Shown here piece after piece: positions 1 to 5,826 of a stretch of DNA of 5,826 bases; position 1 is the first letter of the stretch, and the number at the start of each line of letters is the position of its first letter. The position numbers and the translations under genes are program-made. The stretch is from Treponema sp. GTDB taxonomy: Bacteria; Spirochaetota; Spirochaetia; Treponematales; Breznakiellaceae. Under the pieces are notes generated by a model that was not told the DNA's origin, ran no database searches, and was given only the letters and a program-made list of their open reading frames with translations. The stretch is from NCBI GenBank assembly GCA_031257595.1, contig JAIROH010000126.1:1-5826 (forward strand), given 5' to 3'.

Positions 1-864
1 TTAGTCGGCCAAACCCAAAAGACAGGATTCTATGCAGTTGAGCAGCTTTGTTTTGAGCAGCGGCCCCGGTTTGGTCATTCCGGAAAGGTAATCGCGCCAC
101 ATTTCCCGGTAATGGACGGCGTCTTTACGGTCCAGAGGAAGTTTTCTGCCTTCGAGAAACGTTTCGCTGTTCTTGTCCCTGAGCAGGCATGAACCCGCAA
201 AGACGATGCGAATATCGGTAAGCAGGTTCTTTTCGTTTTTTGTGATAAAGACCATAACTCCGCTCGTTTCGTCACCCAGATCCCGGGCATGGAATTTCCG
301 GCAGATCGTGTAGTTCCAGTGTTCCAGGGGTATTCGTATTCTGGTAAGCAGTTCCTGGGGGGCCAGGGCGGAAGATCCAAACGACGAAAAGCGCAGGGCC
401 GATATCCAGCGGCTTTGAGAGGCTGTGCGCAGTTCATAACGGGCGTCGAGGGCCGTCAGCGGGGCGGCGATGTCTATGCCGCCAAAAGGCCTGCCGATGC
501 TGCAAATGTTGCCCCCGACGGTGGCAAGGTTTCTCACCTGAGGGCCGGCGATGCCGTTCAGGGTTTTCGAAAGCGCCTCCGGGATACTCTTTCCCAGGGC
601 GATGATGTCGTTAAGGCTTACCATCGCGCCGATTTCCAGGTAGCGTTCCGTCCTCGTTATCCGTTTAAGTTCGTCGATCCGGTCAAGGGACAGTATGTTT
701 TTGGGGAGTACCGGAAGTTCGAACAATCCCCTTCCGCTAAAGCCGGAACTTCTGATCAAACAGGTGCCGCCCGAAAACGGGACGGCGTCGGGGAAGCGGC
801 CCCAGGCGGAAAAAAGTTCCTGAAAACCGGAAGGAAAGAACACCTGGCTATGAAGAACGTCCAT
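1..864 (-). CDS. Molybdenum hydroxylase FAD-binding subunit (CoxM / molybdopterin dehydrogenase FAD-binding family)
   Basis: A complete protein of 287 residues; its TAA stop occupies the first three bases of the window. It would take electrons from the [2Fe-2S] subunit and pass them to NAD or another acceptor. The N-terminal FAD-binding domain (about 5-180) shows the two family loops: SGGTCLIRS (31-39, usual AGGT) and ATVGGNICS (114-122, usual ATIGGN), followed by IDIAAPLTALDARYEL. RKFHARDLGDETSGVMVF (about 189-206) begins the CO-dehydrogenase flavoprotein C-terminal domain, which runs to about 285. Length is typical. ATG is preceded by a strong GGAGG Shine-Dalgarno within the upstream gene, so it can be translated independently as well as by coupling. 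The electron acceptor cannot be read from the sequence. Confidence 0.92.
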   Translation of the reverse strand: MDVLHSQVFFPSGFQELFSAWGRFPDAVPFSGGTCLIRSSGFSGRGLFELPVLPKNILSLDRIDELKRITRTERYLEIGAMVSLNDIIALGKSIPEALSKTLNGIAGPQVRNLATVGGNICSIGRPFGGIDIAAPLTALDARYELRTASQSRWISALRFSSFGSSALAPQELLTRIRIPLEHWNYTICRKFHARDLGDETSGVMVFITKNEKNLLTDIRIVFAGSCLLRDKNSETFLEGRKLPLDRKDAVHYREMWRDYLSGMTKPGPLLKTKLLNCIESCLLGLAD

Positions 865-1333
865 AGATCCTCCGCCGCCTGATCTCTATCGCCGCGAGAA
901 TTCCCGCATAGAGACGTTCCGGTTCGGTACAGCGGCAGCGTACCCCGTTGAAGGCGTTGTAAAATTCTTCCCAATCCGGCCTCGTGGTTTTTTCAAGAAG
1001 CAGTTCCGCGGCGAGGATCTTTCCCGCGTCGCAGTAGCCGCAGTTTTCCACACCGGCGCCGGAAAAACCGGCGACAATGTCCTGGTATTCGTCGGTTTGG
1101 GAGAATCCTTCGAGCGTGATGATTTCGCTTCCCTGTACCCTGAAAGCGGGGATAAGGCAGGACGGAGAAACGGCGCCGTTAAAGATAACCGAGCAGGCGC
1201 CGCAGGCTCCTGAAAGGCAGCCGCTTTTTGTCCTTACCAGAGAAAAATTTTCCCTGAGGATACTGACAAGCCTTTTGTTGGCTTCCACAGAGGCTACGAC
1301 ATCGTCTCCGTTAAGGATAAAGCGTATCGTCAC
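848..1333 (-). CDS. Molybdenum hydroxylase [2Fe-2S] iron-sulfur subunit (CoxS/XDH small-subunit type)
   Basis: A 161-residue small subunit that carries electrons from molybdenum to FAD. The N-terminal ferredoxin-like domain (about 1-75) has the plant-type cluster ligands Cys39, Cys44, Cys47 and Cys59 in SGCLSGACGACSV and PSCL. The C-terminal helical domain has the second set, Cys98 and Cys101 in ENCGYCDAGK and Cys133 and Cys135 in RCRCTEPE, so all eight cysteines are present. The usual Gln before the first cysteine of the second cluster is Asn97, and the usual CTPG is CDAG. Length fits the family (about 150-170). The start is GTG, forming a GTGA overlap with the stop of the large subunit. An AGGGG Shine-Dalgarno lies 7 nt upstream. 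It overlaps the FAD subunit by 17 nt. Function as an electron-transfer subunit is well supported. Confidence 0.93.
   Translation of the reverse strand: MTIRFILNGDDVVASVEANKRLVSILRENFSLVRTKSGCLSGACGACSVIFNGAVSPSCLIPAFRVQGSEIITLEGFSQTDEYQDIVAGFSGAGVENCGYCDAGKILAAELLLEKTTRPDWEEFYNAFNGVRCRCTEPERLYAGILAAIEIRRRRIYGRSS
869..873 (-). promoter_or_regulatory. Shine-Dalgarno of the FAD subunit
   Basis: On the minus strand this reads GGAGG, 4 nt before the ATG at 862-864. It is the strongest ribosome binding site in the window, lies inside the [2Fe-2S] subunit gene and supports the chosen start. Confidence 0.7.
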
Positions 1334-3513
1334 GGTTTTTCCCCTTCGGTATGGGGTTTTTTATGTGCCGGGCGATGGGGATGGGTTTCCCGTGGTTCCC
1401 GGGCTTTGACAAGCTCCCAAATTTCGGCTGAGCCTATGGGCAGTTTGGTAAAATGATGATCCAGGGCCTGGGAGACCGCCTGGGCATAGGCCGCGGGAAC
1501 AACGGAAAAGGGCAGTTCCCCTATACCCCTGGGGTTTCCGTCCGACCACTGGAAGTCGATTTTGATTGGAGGGATTTCTTCCGGCAGGGGAAGAGAGTAG
1601 TTCCCGATGTCTTCCGGCGGAATCTCGCCGTTTTGGTAGACAACGTTTTCCCGGGAAGCCCAGTTCAGGGCCTGGATCGAAAGCAGGGTAAGGTTTTTTT
1701 TCGCCCGCTTTTCCGCCAGTATCGGCCCCCCGTCAACGGCAAGCCAGAGGCCCCGTACCCGGGGGATGTATTCGATTGGGTCGATTTCCGCCTCAACGAC
1801 GGCGGCTCCCCAGCTTAGACCGGAAACGGCGTTTTCATCATACTGAATTTTTGAATCCCAGGCTTTTTTCATCGCGGGATGATAAAAACGGCGTACCGTA
1901 ATCGGCAGCGGATCGCGGAAACGCTGTTTTTTTATCGCTTCGCAGGATCGTTCCACAAGCCGGGTAATGATCGCTATGTTCCGGGAAAGGCAGGCCGGGC
2001 CGGAATCGGGTATGTGTTTCCCCTCGCCAATGATTTTTACCAGCCTTTCGTCAACGCCAAGTTCCCTCGCGGCAATGGTTTTCCAGGGGTAGATTTCTTC
2101 TTCCCCAAAAGACACCATACTGGTCCGTATTTCGAGCGAGCCGTCTTTTCCCAGGGTAAGTTCGACGCCTTCTCTGGTCCCCACGGGATACAAAAGGCCC
2201 CGGCTCTGAAACGCCGAGGCGATACCGATGCCCCGGAGCAGTTCGGCGCTTTTGGCATGGCCTTCCGCCCTGCGGCACTGCCGCAGCAGCTCGAACGCGG
2301 CCCATTTTCGCCGGTAGTCGCTCATCGAAGAAGCCGTATCAAGAAGCCCTTCAAGGCTTACCTGCTCCCTGATTTCGCTCCCAATCGCGAGTTTCGCCCC
2401 CTTCTGGAGGAATATGTTTTTCCGCCATTCGGCGGGATCCTCCCTAAGTTCGTCGGCGATGTGGGACGCGTGGCGTTCCGCCGCGAAAAAGCCCTGGGCG
2501 AAACCGAAGCCGGTAAGCGGCCCCGACGGCGGCTTGCTGGTAAGAGCCGCCCCCGCTTCTATCGAAAGGCCGTTGTGGTGATACGCCCCCAGCGCGCCAA
2601 GGATCAGCCGGTCAAGTATTTCCTCCGCGAAAAACCCCGCCGCCCCCATGTCGGCGCATACCTTCATTTCGGTACCCAGAATACGGCCGGCTTCGTCCAG
2701 GGCGCTGCGCAGACTGATTTCCGTTTTTACCCGTTTGGGGGAAAAACGGAAATCTTCTTCCCGCGACAGAATAAGTTTTACCGGTTTGCGGGTAATCCAG
2801 GCGGCAAGGGCGGCGTGACAGGCGCAAAGACTGGGGTAGAGGATCTTTCCGTCCATGTGGAGTTCCATTCTGGCCTGCTTTACCTCTACCGCGGCGGGGC
2901 TTATCCCAAGTACCCTTGAAACCTGATCCTGTACGTGGAACGGCCACTGGGACGCGGTATGGACGATGATTCCCGCCGCCGGGCCTGTTGCGGGGTTTTG
3001 CCGCGCTCCGCCGGTGACGGGGATCGCCACCGCCCCGTTCGGGTCCGTACCCCAGGCGTCCTGAAAACCGGTCGCGTAAACGCCGCCGATAATTTTCCCG
3101 GCGGCGGCAAATACCTGTTCGAAGTTCCCCGTTGAAAAGGTTCTCGCGGCTGCCGTCGGGGAGCCGGGGAGGGGATCGAAGGCAGGCGTTTCCGCCTTCG
3201 CCGCTACCCGGCATTGAGAAGCCAGTTCCAGAAGTACGGATTTGTCGGGGCCGGCAAGTATCGCCACCGGTTCACCGATATAGGAAAGCTCTTTGTCCGC
3301 CAGTACCGGCATATTGCCGCCGGGACCTCCCAGGCGGTTTTCTCCGGGAATGTCCGCCGCTTTGATCACGCAGACCTTGTTGGGAAGGGCGGGAATCTCT
3401 ATGTCCGTAAGCAGGCCTTTCGCGACCGGCGAACGGATTAGGACGCCGGAAAGCGTTTTGCTTTTGGAGGACAGAACCGCGATGTCGTCAATAAATTCCG
3501 GTTTTTCCTGCAT
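1330..3513 (-). CDS. Xanthine dehydrogenase/aldehyde oxidase-family molybdopterin-binding large subunit, divergent
   Basis: A 727-residue molybdenum-cofactor subunit of a hydroxylase that would oxidise a carbon centre with water-derived oxygen. It starts with the a/b hammerhead domain (about 20-110: LSGVLIRSPVAKG, IKAADIPGEN, LSYIGEPVAILAG). The Moco domains follow: HTASQWPFHVQDQVSRVLGI (about 185-204), RKPVKLILSREEDF, GPLTGFGFAQGFFAAE (331-346), LREDPAEWRKNIF, a SGPACLSRN segment near 504-512, and RGIGELPF with Glu666 at the position of the catalytic glutamate. Conserved features that are changed: the usual GGGFGGK is replaced by a segment ending HMDGK (about 214-223), the usual GQG is FGEEE (469-473), and the Arg of FRGFG is Thr. 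The protein ends in a His/Lys/Pro-rich tail. The ATG overlaps the aminotransferase by 26 nt, and a stop at 3556-3558 leaves no room for an earlier start. Its own SD is weak. No signal peptide, so cytoplasmic. Substrate unknown; purine is not assured. Confidence 0.9.
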   Translation of the reverse strand: MQEKPEFIDDIAVLSSKSKTLSGVLIRSPVAKGLLTDIEIPALPNKVCVIKAADIPGENRLGGPGGNMPVLADKELSYIGEPVAILAGPDKSVLLELASQCRVAAKAETPAFDPLPGSPTAAARTFSTGNFEQVFAAAGKIIGGVYATGFQDAWGTDPNGAVAIPVTGGARQNPATGPAAGIIVHTASQWPFHVQDQVSRVLGISPAAVEVKQARMELHMDGKILYPSLCACHAALAAWITRKPVKLILSREEDFRFSPKRVKTEISLRSALDEAGRILGTEMKVCADMGAAGFFAEEILDRLILGALGAYHHNGLSIEAGAALTSKPPSGPLTGFGFAQGFFAAERHASHIADELREDPAEWRKNIFLQKGAKLAIGSEIREQVSLEGLLDTASSMSDYRRKWAAFELLRQCRRAEGHAKSAELLRGIGIASAFQSRGLLYPVGTREGVELTLGKDGSLEIRTSMVSFGEEEIYPWKTIAARELGVDERLVKIIGEGKHIPDSGPACLSRNIAIITRLVERSCEAIKKQRFRDPLPITVRRFYHPAMKKAWDSKIQYDENAVSGLSWGAAVVEAEIDPIEYIPRVRGLWLAVDGGPILAEKRAKKNLTLLSIQALNWASRENVVYQNGEIPPEDIGNYSLPLPEEIPPIKIDFQWSDGNPRGIGELPFSVVPAAYAQAVSQALDHHFTKLPIGSAEIWELVKAREPRETHPHRPAHKKPHTEGEKP
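1341..1345 (-). promoter_or_regulatory. Shine-Dalgarno of the [2Fe-2S] subunit
   Basis: On the minus strand this reads AGGGG, 7 nt before the GTG start at 1331-1333. It supports GTG as the start, which would otherwise rest only on the overlap with the large-subunit stop codon. Confidence 0.6.
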
Positions 3514-4879
3514 GTTCCAGTACGGCGGAAATAACCCGTTCCGTTTCTTCGGCCGTCATTCCCGGCCAAATCGGGAGGGATACCGTTTCCCTATAACGGT
3601 TATAGGTTTCGGGGAAATCTTCCGCCAGAAGATTATACCTGTCTCTATAATAAGGCATAATGTGCAGGGGAATAAAGTGGACTGAGGCGACAACGCCTTT
3701 TTTCCGCAAATTTTCGATAAATTTGTCCCGGCGCGTCCCGTCCGGCCCGGCAGGCGCCCGGCCTGTTCCGCCTGAAGTCCCGCCGCCGGAAACCCGGCCC
3801 GTAAGCCGCAGCGGGTAGAGGTGGCGGGCGTTGCCGGGCGCGGTCGGCGGGACAAGCAGTCCCGGAACGCCGCCGAAGGCCGCGTCGTAGCGCCGGGCTA
3901 TGTCCTCCCTTAGGGAAAGCAGGTCCGCCGCCCGCGCGAGCTGCGCCCTGCCGAGCGCGGCCAGCAGATCCGGGAGGTTGTACTTAAAGCCGGGAGCGGT
4001 AACTTCATAGTACCAGGGGGCGTTCGAGTCGGTATAGCGGTTCCAGACCGTCCGGTCTATGCCGTGGTTCCGCATACGGGCGGCGCGTTCGGCGATCTTC
4101 GGGTCGGAGGTAACGATCATGCCGCCTTCGCCCGTGGTTATGGTCTTTGTCGCGTAGAACGAAAAAACCCCGGCGTCGCCGATGGTTCCCGCCCAGCGGT
4201 TTCGGGCGGGTTTTACACCCGGCCCGGCGGATATTGTATCCGCGTCGACGGATTTTGCGTCCGGATCGGGAATTGGGCAAAAGGCCGGGAACGCGTGGGC
4301 GGAATCTTCAATAACCCCAATTCCCCGGCGCCGGGCTATGCCGGTTATCGCGGCCATGTCGCAGGGAAGTCCGCCGAAATGAACCGGAATAACCGCCTTT
4401 ACGTTGTTTTTTCCGCCTTTGAATCCGGGAACATCCTTGCCCGCTTCCAGGCGGGCAAGCGTGTCTTCCAATACGACAGGATCGATATTATAGGAGCCGG
4501 GGGCGATGTCCACAAAAACGCTTTCCGCGCCAAGGTAGCGGACCACTTCGGCGGTACTGGTAAACGTATACGACGGCAGCAGTACAAGATCGCCGGGACC
4601 GGTTCCCAGGGCTTCCAGCGCGAGGTGAAGGCCCGACGTGGCCGAGTTTACCGCGAGGCAGTGTAAAGGCGCACCCGGCCTGCCCCGGTCCGCGTTTGCG
4701 GGCCGGTCCGCGCTTTGGGCCGCGGGCGGCTCCTGTTCAAGAAATACGGCAAATTCCTTTTCAAAAGCCAGCGCCTCTTTTCCGGTGGTCAGCCAGCCGG
4801 AACGAAGTACCCTGAGGACGGCTTCTTCTTCTTCTTTCCCGATAAAGGGCCGGGCAAACGGAATATCGCTGACGATCAT
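3488..4879 (-). CDS. DegT/DnrJ/EryC1/StrS-family PLP-dependent sugar aminotransferase
   Basis: A complete protein of 463 residues that probably transfers an amino group, usually from glutamate, onto the 4-keto sugar made by the upstream dehydratase. Motifs in order: an N-terminal FARPFIGKEEEEAV and SGWLTTGKEALAFEKEF; NSATSGLHLALEALG (about 78-92) for phosphate/cofactor contacts; PVHFGGLPCDM; IEDSAHAF with Asp192 expected to pair with the PLP ring nitrogen; FSFYATKTITTGEGGM with Lys245 as the Schiff-base lysine; FKYNLPDLLAALGRAQL; and VHFIPLHIMPYY followed by SLPIWPGMTAEE near the end. It is longer than the usual 360-400 residues. The excess lies in Gly/Ala/Pro-rich insertions at about 50-73, 202-230 and 362-385, plus a smaller one near 144-159. 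The ATG overlaps the upstream stop by 4 nt. No clear Shine-Dalgarno precedes it, so reinitiation is likely. Family is certain. The product (bacillosamine, pseudaminic acid precursor, other 4-amino sugar) is open. Confidence 0.94.
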   Translation of the reverse strand: MIVSDIPFARPFIGKEEEEAVLRVLRSGWLTTGKEALAFEKEFAVFLEQEPPAAQSADRPANADRGRPGAPLHCLAVNSATSGLHLALEALGTGPGDLVLLPSYTFTSTAEVVRYLGAESVFVDIAPGSYNIDPVVLEDTLARLEAGKDVPGFKGGKNNVKAVIPVHFGGLPCDMAAITGIARRRGIGVIEDSAHAFPAFCPIPDPDAKSVDADTISAGPGVKPARNRWAGTIGDAGVFSFYATKTITTGEGGMIVTSDPKIAERAARMRNHGIDRTVWNRYTDSNAPWYYEVTAPGFKYNLPDLLAALGRAQLARAADLLSLREDIARRYDAAFGGVPGLLVPPTAPGNARHLYPLRLTGRVSGGGTSGGTGRAPAGPDGTRRDKFIENLRKKGVVASVHFIPLHIMPYYRDRYNLLAEDFPETYNRYRETVSLPIWPGMTAEETERVISAVLEHAGKTGIY

Positions 4880-5826
4880 TTTGGGACGGCTTCAAAAAGG
4901 ATCTTTTTGAGCAGATCGCCGTTCCGGTACGCGCCTGCCTTTTGGGGATCAAAACGGACGACAGGTTTGAGCGTTTCAAGAAGCTTTTCCAGATCCAGAG
5001 AATGGGATTTCCGCCTGAGCCTGAGGATACGCTTGAAACCCGTAGCCTCCGGCTCTTCGTTGTCCGACCACAGCTTTTCGTCGATACGCTCTCCGGGGCG
5101 CTTTCCGATGTATTCTATTTTGATGTCCCGTTCCGGCTCGAAGCCGTAGAAACGGATCATCTGTTCCGCCATGTCCCTGATGCGCACCGGTTCGCCCATA
5201 TCCAAAAGGTACAGGCTCCGGTTTTCGCCTACTCCCCCCGCTTTGAGTACAAGGGAACAGGCTTCGGGGATCGTCATAAACCACCGTTTCATGTCGGGGT
5301 GGGTGATCGTAAGGGGGCCGCCTTTTTCAATCTGTTTCTGGAAAAGCAGCATAATCGATCCCCGGGAACCAAGGACATTGCCGAAACGTACCGCGATAAA
5401 ACGGGGGCTTTCGCCGTTTTCGTTGTCCGGGCTTTCCAGGACAAGCCGTTCGCAGAGGTATTTGGACGCCCCGTACACGGATACCGGTTCCACGGCTTTA
5501 TCGGTGGTAATGTGAACGAAACGTTTTACCCCGCCGGCTTTCGCCGCGTCGATAAGGTTTTTGGTACCAAAGACGTTGTTTTCGACCGCCGCCACGGGAT
5601 TTTCTTCCATCATTGGAACATGCTTGTAGGCCGCCGTATGGAAAACAACATCGGCTTTGAGTTTTTTCAGAATATAGTGAATGTAGTCCCTGTCCTTGAG
5701 GTCGCCGATAACCGGCACCAGGACGGATTTTTCTCCGACGCCCTCTTCCTGGAGCAGCCGGAGTTCCCTGTCGATAAGGTAGATCGAATTTTCCCCGTGG
5801 CCGAAAAGGTACAGCCGGGCGGCCCC
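4876..5826 (-). CDS. CapD/WbpM/PglF-type nucleotide-sugar 4,6-dehydratase, C-terminal part (5' end beyond window)
   Basis: The reading frame is open to the right edge, so 316 residues are visible and the start is missing. An in-frame GTG at 5716-5718 lies inside the domain and is not the true start. This is the Polysacc_synt_2 branch of extended short-chain dehydrogenases, which typically convert UDP-GlcNAc to a 4-keto-6-deoxy sugar with bound NAD. Visible family motifs, in order: FHTAAYKHVPMMEENP, NNVFGTKNL, HITTDKAVEPVSVYGASK, VRFGNVLGSRGS, THPDMKRWFMTIPEA, LLDMGEPVRIRDMA and KRPGERIDEKLW. The active-site Tyr is present in YGASK (codon 5473-5475), with Lys four residues later. The N-terminal GxxGxxG dinucleotide site, and any membrane segments as in PglF/WbpM, would lie outside the window, so membrane location cannot be judged. 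Its stop overlaps the start of the downstream aminotransferase as ATGA. Family assignment is very secure; exact substrate and stereochemistry are inferred. Confidence 0.93.
   Translation of the reverse strand, partial: GAARLYLFGHGENSIYLIDRELRLLQEEGVGEKSVLVPVIGDLKDRDYIHYILKKLKADVVFHTAAYKHVPMMEENPVAAVENNVFGTKNLIDAAKAGGVKRFVHITTDKAVEPVSVYGASKYLCERLVLESPDNENGESPRFIAVRFGNVLGSRGSIMLLFQKQIEKGGPLTITHPDMKRWFMTIPEACSLVLKAGGVGENRSLYLLDMGEPVRIRDMAEQMIRFYGFEPERDIKIEYIGKRPGERIDEKLWSDNEEPEATGFKRILRLRRKSHSLDLEKLLETLKPVVRFDPQKAGAYRNGDLLKKILFEAVPK

Noticed and set aside
289..882. Plus-strand open frame of 197 codons opposite the FAD subunit
   Set aside because: It is antisense to a gene with both FAD-binding motifs and a strong Shine-Dalgarno; the translation shows no domain and no ribosome binding site was apparent.
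2842..2874. Frameshift or pseudogene as the reason for the missing GGGFGGK loop
   Set aside because: The reading frame is continuous, and conserved sequence resumes at once on both sides with the catalytic Glu intact, so divergence fits better than decay.
1879..2919. Long plus-strand open frame of 346 codons opposite the large hydroxylase subunit
   Set aside because: It lies wholly antisense to a clearly conserved coding region, its translation is rich in Arg/Phe/Pro/Gly with no recognisable motif, and long antisense open frames are common in GC-rich genes.
2612..3214. Minus-strand 200-codon open frame in another frame of the large subunit
   Set aside because: It is an alternative-frame shadow, very Arg/Gly-rich, and overlaps conserved motifs of the real frame.
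4876..5718. The dehydratase as a complete 280-residue gene starting at 5718
   Set aside because: The codon there is GTG inside a conserved strand, and the frame stays open with family-like sequence (RLYLFGHGENSIYLIDREL) to the window edge, so the gene continues beyond it.

Overview
The window is a compact, fully coding stretch of a bacterial genome, with GC content clearly above 50% by eye. Five genes all lie on the minus strand and are transcribed from right to left. Every junction overlaps (4, 26, 4 and 17 nt), which strongly suggests one operon with translational coupling. There is no intergenic space of any size, so I see no promoter, terminator, RNA gene, mobile element or CRISPR array. 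The operon begins beyond the right edge. The last stop codon sits exactly at the left edge, so any terminator or further gene on the left is out of view.

Right part (about 3488-5826): two nucleotide-sugar genes. The first is the C-terminal 316 residues of a CapD/WbpM/PglF-type nucleotide-sugar 4,6-dehydratase. The second is a complete DegT/DnrJ/EryC1/StrS-family PLP aminotransferase. Such a pair normally turns a UDP-HexNAc into a 4-keto-6-deoxy sugar and then into a 4-amino sugar for surface glycans or protein glycosylation (bacillosamine- or pseudaminic-acid-like chemistry). The exact product cannot be read from the sequence.

Left part (1-3513): a three-subunit molybdenum hydroxylase of the xanthine dehydrogenase/aldehyde oxidase/CO dehydrogenase superfamily, in the order large molybdopterin subunit, [2Fe-2S] subunit, FAD subunit. 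All eight cluster cysteines, the FAD-binding motifs and the active-site glutamate are present. Several otherwise conserved positions around the molybdenum cofactor and substrate pocket are changed, so 'xanthine dehydrogenase' is a family name here and not a substrate call.

The main points of interest are the tight coupling of a surface-sugar gene pair to a divergent molybdenum hydroxylase, the departures from consensus in that enzyme, and low-complexity Gly/Ala/Pro-rich insertions in the aminotransferase. The organism is uncertain. The wording of the large subunit reminds me of treponeme-like spirochaete homologues, but this is an impression from memory and not a demonstrated assignment.
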